From the NCBI GenBank assembly GCA_037893245.1, contig JBAIAA010000866.1, forward strand, positions 831,185 through 895,184: DNA of 64,000 nt, written 5' to 3'. Made by a program: the position numbers and the translations under genes. This DNA is from Crossaster papposus (lineage: Eukaryota > Echinodermata > Asteroidea > Velatida > Solasteridae). The notes below the pieces were generated by a model, which saw nothing but the letters and a program-made list of their open reading frames with translations, did not search any database and was not told the DNA's origin. This document shows positions 34,081 to 47,000 of the stretch, in pieces; the first letter of the stretch is position 1; the number at the start of each line of letters is the position of its first letter.

Positions 34081-35048
34081 GTTGAACATGACTTACAACT
34101 CTACATGTACATGTAGCCTCATCTCTGGAACAAATCTCTCGGTCACTCTGTAACCTCATTGAGCCTCTTTTACAGATATTATTATAAGATATCCTATGGT
34201 ACCGTACAATGTATGTCAGATAACCGTAACCAAAAATTGCCCTGGCCGTTATTGTTTTTACTTGGTTTTTAAACATTTGCTGCAAATGAAATACTCCTCC
34301 GTGGGCAAAGTGTGCTTGTGACTGGCAAAAACTCAGGTCTACTGTTTGAGCTGATTAAAACGCATAGCAGACAGACTGTTCCAATAAGAAATGAATTTTT
34401 ATCTGAAGGTCTTTAAATATTATGTGCATCATAAATACATTTTGTATATTAGGAGCTCAAGTCCTACCGCATTTTTTTCTAATGATTGCTGGTTGAAGTG
34501 ATTTGTGTGTGTGATTATTTAGTGTTTATGTAGTGAATGGCCTCTAACCCTACTCTCTACAATGTGCTGGTTTATGGTGTATAAACATTGACATAACCAG
34601 TTCGCGCTGGGATTATTTTAACATGACCGAGCCGCGGGATTATTTTTTACAAAACTTTGTATCCCCGTGGAAACATCACTTTGTCCTCGTGTACAAAACG
34701 TTTGTACTGTAAAAAAAATTATCTTCAAAATACTTTTTCTACCATGGTTAGTTGAATGGGTTAAAGTGTGGGTTTGGACCAAGTATATCCTATATTATAT
34801 CCTAACCCAAACACTAACCCTGGTTTTTGAGTAAAGCCTCGAATCTATTTCGTGTAAACCTTGTGAAGACCTATTCATGTATAGAAGTATACCCAGTGGA
34901 GAACTTTTGACTCCCAATTGTCCCCATTGTGTTTAGCCCCCCATACAGGGTAACAAGTTTAAAAACATGGCGTGTCTTACCAATACACAAAATGAAAGAT
35001 AACGCAATGATGATGTCATCAAGTTCTTTTCTTTTCTTTTTCATGCAG
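34081..35048. other. Intergenic stretch upstream of the receptor gene
   Basis: It holds a truncated family-2 MITE end (ACCAGTTCGCGCTGGGATTA, about 34599-34655), a repeat at about 34640-34940 that recurs at 49440-49790 (CTCGTGTACAAAA, TCCTAACCCAAACACTAACC, GACCTATTCAT.TATAGAA) and, at its right edge, a pyrimidine-rich run ending CTTTTTCATGCAG at 35048. That run looks like a 3' splice site, so the promoter and a 5' non-coding exon probably lie further left. No promoter can be identified. Confidence 0.5.
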
Positions 35049-38000
35049 ATTGACTACAGTTACCGGTATATCCAAAGTTTGCAGCCATGACTCTGAGGCA
35101 ACGCTTTGGTCTTTCTTCCAAGTGGTTGTTAATTTGGGCATTGGGAACCCTTGTCTGGACATCAGATCTATGTGTAGCAGGTAAAAGGATGTGTTCCTAC
35201 ATGTATCTGTAAATTTCTTGTTTTAAATAAATACCAACAAATACAAATACAGTGGAACGCCACTATAACGAACATCACGAGATCCACATATTTTGTTTGG
35301 TATATCGATCGTTTGGTATAGCGATCGTTTGGTATAGCAATCGTTTGGTATAGCAATCGTTTGGTATAGCAATCGTTTGGTATAGCAATCGTTTGGTATA
35401 GCAATCGTTTGGTATAGCAATCGTTTGGTATAGCAATCGTTTGGTATAGCAATCGTTTGGTATAGCAATCGTTTGGTATAGCAATCGTTTGGTATAGCAA
35501 TCGTTTGGTATAGCAATCGTTTGGTATAGCAATCGTTTGGTATAGCAATCGTTTGGTATAGCAATCGTTTGGTATAGCAATCGTTTGGTATAGCAATCGT
35601 TTGGTATAGCAATCGTTTGGTATAGCAATCGTTTGGTATAGCAATCGTTTGGTATAGCAATCGTTTGGTATAGCAATCGTTTGGTATAGCAATCGTTTGG
35701 TATAGCAATCGTTTGGTATAGCAATCGTTTGGTATAGCAATCGTTTGGTATAGCAATCGTTTGGTATAGCAATCGTTTGGTATAGCAATCGTTTGGTATA
35801 GCAATCGTTTGGTATAGCAATCGTTTGGTATAGCAATCGTTTGGTATAGCAATCGTTTGGTATAGCAATCGTTTGGTATAGCAATCGTTTGGTATAGCAA
35901 TCGTTTGGTATAGCAATCGTTTGGTATAGCAATCGTTTGGTATAGCAATCGTTTGGTATAGCAATCGTTTGGTATAGCAATCGTTTGGTATAGCAATCGT
36001 TTGGTATAGCAATCGTTTGGTATAGCAATCGTTTGGTATAGCAATCGTTTGGTATAGCAATCGTTTGGTATAGCAATCGTTTGGTATAGCAATCGTTTGG
36101 TATAGCAATCGTTTGGTATAGCAATCGTTTGGTATAGCAATCGTTTGGTATAGCAATCGTTTGGTATAGCAATCGTTTGGTATAGCAATCGTTTGGTATA
36201 GCAATCGTTTGGTATAGCAATCGTTTGGTATAGCAATCGTTTGGTATAGCAATCGTTTGGTATAGCAATCGTTTGGTATAGCAATCGTTCGGTATAGCAA
36301 TCGTTTTGGTATAGCAATCGTTTTGGTATAGCAATCGTTCGGTATAGCAATCGTTCGGTATACCGGTAGCAATTTTCAGCTGCCTGGACCTCACATGCTG
36401 ATTTTTCAAGATACTTTTTTTTTTATCGCCACGAAATCTAAAGCAACTGTTGGCATTTCTCTTCTATTTATAGCTACCATCAGTCACTCTTTTACATGTA
36501 CATAAAGCACCAGCCTTTTGACGTTCGGGAATTAAACATGGCCTAAATACCGGTAGCACGTGTACAAAGTGGTTTTCTACAAATCTGTTGACATATTTTC
36601 AACAACAATGTTTGGCATGTTTGGACACAAAAACCAGGAGCCAATAATCGTGTGCAATATAGCTGAATGAATAGCTGGTGTTTGACTGTAGTGACAATAT
36701 TTGATCAATATTCTTATACTGTTGAATTTATAGTTCAGCCGCCTGTCATCACCACAGAACTACAATCTGAGTTTGGTATTGAGGGAGGAGTCGTAGCATT
36801 TGTATGCCAGGCATCAGGTGATCCTGAACCAGCATTTCGCTGGGAAAAAGGATCTCGCAATGCCCAAAACTCCAGATCGGAAATCTTTCCTATGCCTTCT
36901 GGATCAGTTCTGAGGATTGAACCATTAAGAGATGGCCGGGATGATGCAGAGTTCCACTGTATTGCTTCAAACATTGCTGGAACAGCAAGAAGCACTGCAA
37001 GGCTCCAGGTTTATGAAAGTAAGAGACTTTTAGAAGGCACAGTGATATAAACGTGTACTTAGTACATGTAAGTTATAATTTTATCTAGATAACATTAATT
37101 ATACAGTAGTAGATTTTGCTGCGCAACATTTCGCTTACGACAGTTTCATAAAAGTTTGACAGTGCATAAATCTGCGGCTTAGACAACAATTTATGTCATA
37201 CCGGTACATGTACATGTACATGTCGCTTGCGCAGTCAATTTATGTTGTGAGTTGTGGCGTGGCGACTGAAAATAAATATTTTACCAGTTAATCGTGATTT
37301 TCTATGGAGCCTGTTATTGCTCAACTTATCAAGCTTGAGAATTCAGGTTTTAAGTTGTTCACTTTTTGAAAAAGAGATTTTGCCAATTTTGAAAGCACAT
37401 TTTATTAACTTATATTTGGTACCTACATATGTACGTATAGAAAGGTGAGATCTCAAACTTCAAAAATGTATCAATTATAGAACCATTTAAAAACACTGCT
37501 AAAAATGATATATTTGTTTGGTTTATTTTTGTTGTTTGGTTTGTTTTTGTTGTTTAGTTTTGTGTTCTTGGTGTTTTGTTGTTGTTGTTGTTGTTGTTGT
37601 TTTTTTGTTTGTTTTGTTTTGTTTTGTTTTGTTTTGTTTTGTGTTTGTTTTGGTTTGTTTTGGTTTGGTTTGGTTTGGTTTGGTTTGTTTTTGTTTTTGT
37701 TTTTGTTTTTGTTTTTGTTTTTGTTTTTGTTTTTGTTTTTGTTTTTGTTTTTGTTTTTGTTTTTGTTTTTGTTTTTGTTTTTGTTTTTGTTTTTGTTTTT
37801 GTTTTTGTTTTTGTTTTTGTTTTTGTTTTTGTTTTTGTTTTTGTTTTTGTTTTTGTTTTTGTTTTTGTTTTTGTTTTTGTTTTTGTTTTTGTTTTTGTTT
37901 TTGTTTTTGTTTTTGTTTTTGTTTTTGTTTTTGTTTTTGTTTTTGTTTTTGTTTTTGTTTTTGTTTTTGTTTTTGTTTTTGTTTTTGTTTTTGTTTTTGT

Positions 38001-41000
38001 TTTTGTTTTTGTTTTTGTTTTTGTTTTTGTTTTTGTTTTTGTTTTTGTTTTTGTTTTTGTTTTTGTTTTTGTTTTTTGGTTTTTGGTTTTTGGTTTTTGG
38101 TTTTTGGTTTTGGTTTTTGTTTTTTGGTTTTTGGTTTTTGGTTTTTGTTTTTGGTTTTGGTTTTTGTTTTTGTTTTTGTTTTTGTTTTTGTTTTTGTTTT
38201 GTGTTTTTTGTTTTTGTTTTTGTTTTTGTTTTTGTTTTTGTTTTTGTTTTGTGTTTTTGTTTTGTGTGTCTTTGTTTTGTGTGTCTTTGTTTTGTGTGTC
38301 TTTGTTTTGTGTGTCTTTGTTTTGTGTGTCTTTGTTTTGTGTGTCTTTGTTTTGTGTGTCTTTGTTTTGTGTGTCTTTGTTTTGTGTGTCTTTGTTTTGT
38401 GTGTCTTTGTTTTGTGTGTCTTTGTTTTGTGTGTCTTTGTTTTGTGTGTCTTTGTTTTGTGTGTCTTTGTTTTGTGTGTCTTTGTTTTGTGTGTCTTTGT
38501 TTTGTGTGTCTTTGTTTTGTGTGTCTTTGTTTTGTGTGTCTTTGTTTTGTGTGTCTTTGTTTTGTGTGTCTTTGTTTTGTGTGTCTTTGTTTTGTGTGTC
38601 TTTGTTTTGTGTGTCTTTGTTTTGTGTGTCTTTCTTTGTTTTGTTTTGTGTGTCTTTCTTTGTTTTGTTTTGTGTGTCTTTCTTTGTTTTGTTTTGTGTG
38701 TCTTTCTTTGTTTTGTTTTGTGTGTCTTTCTTTGTTTTGTTTTGTGTGTCTTTCTTTGTTTTGTTTTGTGTGTCTTTCTTTGTTTTGTCTTTCTTTGTTT
38801 TGTTTTGTGTGTCTTTCTTTGTTTTGTTTTGTGTGTCTTTCTTTGTTTTGTTTTGTGTGTCTTTCTTTGTTTTGTTTTGTGTGTCTTTCTTTGTTTTGTT
38901 TTGTGTGTCTTTGTTTGTTTTGTTTTGTGTGTCTTTGTTTGTTTTGTTTTGTGTGTCTTTGTTTGTTTTGTTTTGTGTGTCTTTGTTTGTTTTGTTTTGT
39001 GTGTCTTTGTTTGTTTTGTTTTGTGTGTCTTTGTTTGTTTTGTTTTGTGTGTCTTTGTTTGTTTTGTTTTGTGTGTCTTTGTTTGTTTTGTTTTGTGTGT
39101 CTTTGTTTGTTTTGTTTTGTGTGTCTTTGTTTGTTTTGTTTTGTGTGTCTTTGTTTGTTTTGTTTTGTGTGTCTTTGTTTGTTTTGTTTTGTGTGTCTTT
39201 GTTTGTTTTGTTTTGTGTGTCTTTGTTTGTTTTGTTTTGTGTGTCTTTGTTTGTTTTGTTTTGTGTGTCTTTGTTTGTTTTGTTTTGTGTGTCTTTGTTT
39301 GTTTTGTTTTGTGTGTCTTTGTTTGTTTTGTTTTGTGTGTCTTTGTTTGTTTTGTTTTGTGTGTCTTTGTTTGTTTTGTTTTGTGTGTCTTTGTTTGTTT
39401 TGTTTTGTGTGTCTTTGTTTGTTTTGTTTTGTGTGTCTTTGTTTGTTTTGTTTTGTGTGTCTTTGTTTGTTTTGTTTTGTGTGTCTTTGTTTGTTTTGTT
39501 TTGTGTGTCTTTGTTTGTTTTGTTTTGTGTGTCTTTGTTTGTTTTGTTTTGTGTGTCTTTGTTTGTTTTGTTTTGTGTGTCTTTGTTTGTTTTGTTTTGT
39601 GTGTCTTTGTTTGTTTTGTTTTGTGTGTCTTTGTTTGTTTTGTTTTGTGTGTCTTTGTTTGTTTTGTTTTGTGTGTCTTTGTTTGTTTTGTTTTGTGTGT
39701 CTTTGTTTGTTTTGTTTTGTGTGTCTTTGTTTGTTTTGTTTTGTGTGTCTTTGTTTGTTTTTGTTTTGTGTGTCTTTGTTTGTTTTTGTTTTGTGTGTCT
39801 TTGTTTGTTTTTGTTTTGTGTGTCTTTGTTTGTTTTTGTTTTGTGTGTCTTTGTTTTGTTTTTGTTTTGTGTGTCTTTGTTTTGTTTTTGTTTTGTGTGT
39901 CTTTGTTTTGTTTTTGTTTTGTGTGTCTTTGTTTTGTTTTTGTTTTGTGTGTCTTTGTTTTGTTTTTGTTTTGTGTGTCTTTGTTTTGTTTTTGTTTTGT
40001 GTGTCTTTGTTTTGTTTTTGTTTTGTGTGTCTTTGTTTTGTTTTTGTTTTGTGTGTCTTTGTTTTGTTTTTGTTTTGTGTGTCTTTGTTTTGTTTTTGTT
40101 TTGTGTGTCTTTGTTTTGTTTTTGTTTTGTGTGTCTTTGTTTTGTTTTTGTTTGTGTGTCTTTGTTTTGTTTTTGTTTGTGTGTCTTTGTTTTGTTTTTG
40201 TTTGTGTGTCTTTGTTTTGTTTTTGTTTGTGTGTCTTTGTTTTGTTTTTGTTTGTGTGTCTTTGTTTTGTTTTTGTTTGTGTGTCTTTGTTTTGTTTTTG
40301 TTTGTGTGTCTTTGTTTTGTTTGTGTGTCTTTGTTTTGTTTGTGTGTCTTTGTTTTGTTTGTGTGTCTTTGTTTTGTTTGTGTGTCTTTGTTTTGTTTGT
40401 GTGTCTTTGTTTTGTTTGTGTGTCTTTGTTTTGTTTGTGTGTCTTTGTTTTGTTTGTGTGTCAATGTTTTGTTTGTGTGTCAATGTTTTGTTTGTGTGTC
40501 AATGTTTTGTTTGTGTGTCAATGTTTTGTTTGTGTGTCAATGTTTTGTTTGTTGGGGGAGGTGGTAGTTTATTGGTGCCTTTTTATACTACAGGTAAATC
40601 ATATCTTGAGCCAACAGTCATTGTCCACATTGTTTCCTCTGAGTTTCTCTGTGTAACTAGATGTATATTGTTTCTTCCCTAGGTACGAGTATTCCAGCTG
40701 GTATTTCAGTGATCACAAGACACCCAGAACTCTCGGTTGTAGAATTAGGCTTTCCAATATTGATTCACTGTGAGGCTGAAGGCAACCCGGACCCAGAAAT
40801 AACGTGGTATAAAGATTTTATACCTGTTGATCTCAGCACAGAGAGAGTCAAGTTAACTTCATGTAAGTACAAGTGTATCAGTTGTAAGGAATATATGACG
40901 TTATGTCTCTAATAACCCTAACCACTTGAGTGCTTTTACTAGAAAGTGTCCTGAATCCGCCAAAGTCCATCAAGTTTGTCAAGTAAAAACTGATGGTGCC

Positions 41001-44000
41001 CTGAATCAGATTCCACCAGTTGGTTCAATATGGAGGTATGAATCCATCAACAATCCACCAGCAAAAGTATGATGGATTCTGATAGATTCAGGATACCATA
41101 ACAATATTTTGCAGTGTTTCTCCACAGAGTTCGTTACTTCAGAATCCATTTTGCAGTAATGTAAAACCAAAACAGATTTTGCGTTCTTGCGCATTTTAAT
41201 GCACAACAGATGAGACTCGTGAGGATTTAAAATTTGGGGCTTCTTTTATGGATACTTGAGTGTTTTACTTCGATAGGATACCACTAATCAATTGAATGAG
41301 ACACACTTTTCTTTTGGTACAACAATAATGCATGCATGTACAAAGTAGATACCAATGGATCATTATGTATTTCTGTCACACAGGTCATGGTACAATTTGT
41401 TAAATGGGAAGAGAAATATGTGTACCGATGACTGAATAATTCTCATTTTCTCACTGTATAGTATTTTGTGTCGGTTTCACGTGCAGTACATGTGCAGTAC
41501 ATGTTGTGATACTTTGATGAAGTTAAATGTTTATGTTTTAACCAGTTCGCGCCGGATGACGTATATAAACGCAAAGTTTTTCCCAAATTCAAAACGGATG
41601 ACGCATAAACATGCCAAGTTCAAGTTCTGAAATGTCTGTCAGCAGCGAGCAAGGCCAGAAATGCGTGGGTGTGCTTCCCGGCACTATCGGCCTGAACCCC
41701 CTTCGGATAGAGTTTCGTTAAAATAAAATCCCGCCCCTCGGCTCGGTGATGTTAAAATAATCCCGGCGCGAACTGGTTAATACACATTTTTGGTTGTCCA
41801 TTTTTGGTTGCATTCACCATGTTAACAGAACAAATCATCTTGCTTTTATGGAAACGGCTCCTATCAGTGTAAATTGAGACCTTATTTGATTGGATTTACT
41901 ATTTCGTTTTTTCCCTCCTTTTAATTGTGCTTACCATTGGCTGTCAGCAGGCATCTGTCAGAACAGAAATGGCTCTTTGTCTGTCCATGATCAAACCCTC
42001 AGTCCTGTGGTGTACTCTAATTTCACAACACCCAATGTACATGTAGAGTCTGTAACCAAATATAATAGCCCTACTCCTGCTTTTACTGCTGAAGTAGCAA
42101 CTGCTCCTTTAACTGAAGCCCCGTTTGACTATACCAGTGACCCTACCCCAAGTGTTATGTCCAGTCAGCCTAGCAATAGTTCGTCCGTTGTTGTCCCTGT
42201 TACCTCAAGTTCTTCAACCATGGCTGGTTTTCATGTCACCAGTGTGTATGGTGAGATTTACATTTTCTACATCTGATGTATACATGTGCATTTGATTATT
42301 TTCTGTATGTGCATGTATGTGTCTTTATACGTATTGTATGCCTTCTCCTAGACATTTCTTAGTTAAAAAAAAATATTTTAATATTTTAAAATACATCATG
42401 CTTTTCTGAATATATACCTGTAGACAACAGAACTGAAACCAATGATATCATGCAGTTGTATTACTTCCACCAATCATCAATGGTGGAGGTTACAATGTAT
42501 GTATGTATGTACATGTATGTATGTATTTACCCCCTGTTTGTATGCCTGTTTGTCTATCTTTTAGCAGGATTATTGAAAACCTACTGGAGGGATTTTAACT
42601 AAACTTGGTGGTTAGATAAATTATGGGTCAAGGATGATTCCATTACATTTTTTAGATTGATTGATCAGGAATTTGGATCACTTTGATTGCTTTTTTGCGG
42701 TTTGGGCAGAGCTCTACCGTAGTGGAAGTAATGTTATCAGTATTTAATAAATACCTAGGAGAGTTGATGGCTTCTGATTGGTCGAGACTCGATCGCGTGG
42801 AGTGGATTATCAGGTAGTAATATCATGGGCTTTCAAGAAGATGCGAATAAATGTTCCCTGAACCAGCATTGATCAAGCATCATGTAAGCCAATGATTGGC
42901 CGAATGCAACAGTTCTACGGTAACTTGTAACAAGGACGCGTCAAATCTTGATACTGCGCGCTATAAATGTACATTTGTACGCGTAGAACGTTTGTATCTA
43001 TACACGCGGCATTTTTCAGAATGCGCGTGTCGTCTGTTAACACTAGCGCTTTGCTATGCACGGTGGGCATCAGTGGTCAGCTAGTCTGGTCTCAAAGTAT
43101 GGGTTATAATAACAACACATATTGAAGAGACAGGGTACCACGCATAAGCTAAAACATTGTCCCTAAACATGAAGACAAAACGCTGGAAATATCGCCGAAA
43201 GGAAAGTCACGTAATTTTGAGCATTTTGACCATTTGTCTTCGGCTCGATCCATTACCAGCGGTCATCCCCCAACCCGGTCATTATCACGCAGTAATAACC
43301 GGGTCTTCGCACTGTTATTACCTATGTAAAGGTAGTATACACCATTGGTCATTACTTGAATTATCATGAATGAGTAGATTTGGGGGGTTGTATTTTATAG
43401 TAAATATCGTTTAACTGAGCTGTCCGAAGTTTTACTATCAGGGATGTCTAGAAAAGCACGAAAAACAGCTGTTTGTTTCAACCGGTGTCTAGCAGTTATT
43501 CTTATGTTATCTTTGTTTTTTCGCGATCGCCGTGTATCCTACCTTTAAACAAAACAAAAGTAGTATACGTGTACATGTATGTAATGCTTGCGTGACAGGA
43601 GCACTGCCATACATGTACATCCATACACATTAACTTTCAATAACCTTGATCATGTTTTGTGTTTGTCACTTTTTTGAAACCAAATACGGTGCTGTTATAC
43701 AATAAAATTATACAATGTTTATTAAAGGGAAATTCCAGGCTCAATAATATTTTACCTAGTCTACAAGAATATATGGTAACATACTGACTCCGCAGAGAAT
43801 TAGTTTTGATTTGTTATCGAGAACGACACACGCTCTTATTATATTCACGATTTCTTGTTATTCAGGGCGCGGCCATATTGTTCAAATTTCCCGCCTCGCT
43901 CGGGAAATTATGTTGTAGTGTCTGCACCTCAATGCACATCGATTTATTGCCTGTTGTTCGCACTGTTATCCCACCTTGACGCGGCCAACTACTGTACATT

Positions 44001-47000
44001 ATGCAGACGTATGTTGGACGGCGCCCGACTATTGCGAGTACATGTATTGCATTTCTGTGCAGAATATCGACTTGACGCGCCACAAACTATCGTTTATTTT
44101 TGTATTTTCTGAGAAAAATAAAAAATTTGGCATCAGGTCCCTCTCCGTATGATTTTGGGCCCACTTTCACATGTACAGTACACATTGTGTATACACTATG
44201 CCGTACACAAAAGGGTTCACCTGTATTCCTTGCGCGTGCAGGGCCGCTATCGATCGGGCTTCGCGTACTGGTGGTGCAGACACTACGTCACAATATTTCT
44301 GATGTACCGATAAACCAGAACAAAATGGCGGCTCGCATGACGGTAAGCGCAGTTCGAGAAAATCTGTTTTATATAATTACCGAAACCGATAAAAATGAAA
44401 TCAAAATCAAGTCACAATGGCAATTGACACTCTTTAACATTATGCAATTATAAACTAATGTATGGGTGGAGTTTCCCTTTAAGGAACGCTAAAGCATACG
44501 GAAATGGAAATACACCCTCATAATGTCGACGGTGATCTGCCCCCACATACATGTAGCTCATGTAAGCATTGCATGATGTCATTGTGCTTCAGGTCTGTTC
44601 AAAGTTCACGCGATGTTCCAATTTTTATTAACTACAATTACAAAAATCTTTCGAGTTCTGCTGTAACTTTTGTTGCAATTAATATATAAAGGATTTGTTG
44701 CAACAGAAGTAACTTTATTCACAAAGTATGATGTGGCCCTCAAATGTTATTTTTTTTAAAGCAGGAATTTATTTAGACTGAATGTGAAATGAAGTGGCAA
44801 TGAATTGCATGAAAGATTACTCTTATACAATGTACCATGTAAGTATGTTTTAATGCCACATTATGCATGTAGTGCATGGTATTGGGGACATCATTTGTAT
44901 CACAGCACAATAGATTTCAGAACAAGGTACCGGTACATGAACTACATGTTGATGCTCATCCACGTAAATACCTACAGGTACATTGTACATAGTGCAGCGC
45001 TGTATACATGTTAAGCACGGTTCTAGAGCCAATATTTTAGGGGATAGAGACTTCTAACTTCAACTTCAACTTCAATCAACTTCAATCAACTTCAATCAAC
45101 TTCTAACTTTCGCTACTGCTATTTCATTTTTGAGTGTTGAAAATCAACTAATCTAATCAGCATGTAATTTGTATTGCATTTTTTTTGTGGCTTGGGAGGG
45201 GGAGCCTTGATAAAGGTTTGAGGGACCTAAAGCCCCTAGGCCCCCCCCCCCCTTTTCTTAACAGAAAAGCCAAAAAGAAATACAAACAATGCATGTAGCT
45301 GAAAATAGAAGTTTTATGAGGTTGCAAAGTAATATCGGTGGTCCACTGTTTTTCCTTTTTTTATTACATTTTATTTGTCATCCATGGGAGGCAATTTCTT
45401 GGCAATATGGGGTGAAGGACAGCTATAAAAATCAATTGGCTTTTCCCCGCCCATTAATTATTTGGGAATTCTCCCCTCTTTAGTCTCAAATCAAGGGACT
45501 ATCTATTCAAATGGTCATGTTGCTGCTTGTGACTGGACTTATAAAAGAACTTGTGTTGGACTCTACTACAACAATGACTGTGTGCAACCTACTGTGGAAT
45601 TACCTTAAATCCTGTCCAATTTGCTGTTACCTTCTTGTGTCAGTCTACATGCACACTGTTATTTTGTCAAACAAACATACATGACTGATCGTTTTCTTTA
45701 TTGTATGTCTGCACATATAAAAGTCTATTGCAGAATTTATATTTTCTTCTCGGACTCTTGGCCCAAATGACTTTGTGATTCTTTACGTCTATTAGGAAAC
45801 CAGTTATTTTAGAAACATGAACAGTTCTTGCATCTTTACACGTGAAGGCATGAATTAAGTTATTTGGGTGAGATTCTACTGGCATGGCAAGTGTTTGCGT
45901 ACTTGCATTTATTTGCATGTACATGTACTTCAGGTACCCTGGTACAGTAAAATACATGTATACAGTGTATTTAATGTTTGATACATTATTTGTGTTCCCT
46001 TTCTGGTACATGTAATTGGTATAAGCTTGCTTCAGGAGTATTTTATCATTGGGTCATAAATTTAAAAGAGTTTGTATCAATGGAGAATACTGTAGTTCAA
46101 ATTATGTTAAAAAGAATGCAGTTTACTATTTGTATGGTATTATGGACTTTGTGCATTGATGCAGCCAGTAATTGAGCAGGTTTAGTTAGACCATTCAGGA
46201 TATTAAGTCATCCGTGCATGAACTTTATGCTGATGCTCAAGTGAAAGCTATGACCTCTCGCTAATGACAAAGCAATTCTTCTGGTAAGATGAACTATTGC
46301 AAGTTTAGCTGCACTGTATTTGGAACAAGTTGTATCCTGGCCCTCCCCAGTCCGAAGGCTTCAGGAAGTTTGTCAAAATTGTGTTTATTTGATTTTACCA
46401 TAGTTCTGAGAACATTGCATAAATGTTAATTGTAAAACCAAGATGCAATAGCTTACTTAGTGTTCTCTAACTCCCTAGGGTGTGTGCAAAATCATATTGA
46501 TTGTGGAGAATTTGGGAGGGTTAGGGTTGCCCTTGCTCTCTTACAGGCTGTTGGCTTTAAAAGCAACATTTGTAAATATGTGACCGGCTCTATAAAAAGG
46601 TGTATTAAGTCACGCTGTGCACTATCATGTACATGTAATGGCCTGCTCAACGTTGAATGGGTAAACATTTCATTCAAATGTGATTTTAATGTTTTGTCAT
46701 GAATGACATCTTTAATATCTACAGTTTCAGGTTTCATTCAAAGAAATGTCGATTTTGATATATAAAGTGGAAAAAAAATACAATTTTGTGTTCATCGTTC
46801 TGTAGTACAACAGAGCCGGCTACAAAGCCTGTTCTCTCAGTTGTTTAATTTGAACCTTCAAGTAAGTAATCAATATGTAAACAGTCATATCTCCAAAATG
46901 AGAGGGGCTATGGAGCTCTATTATATACACGAAATGAAAGCTTACGTTGTGGGCTTATGTATAACTAAATTATAACTAACTTTTTTTGTGACATTTTTGT

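Noticed and set aside
35168..36409. Three 365-413-residue minus-strand frames
   Set aside because: All are read from the 16-bp satellite in different phases; 16 is not a multiple of 3 and the unit has no stops.
36739..36739. Alternative acceptor TTCAG|CC for exon 2
   Set aside because: It would put exon 1 and Ig1 out of frame; the acceptor at 36733 keeps phase 1.
37471..40682. Frames of about 1000 residues in several phases on both strands (Phe/Leu/Cys-rich or Lys/Gln/Asn-rich)
   Set aside because: They coincide exactly with the TG-rich tandem array, which lacks stop codons in several frames, and lie inside an intron of the receptor gene. No real protein has this sequence in several phases at once.
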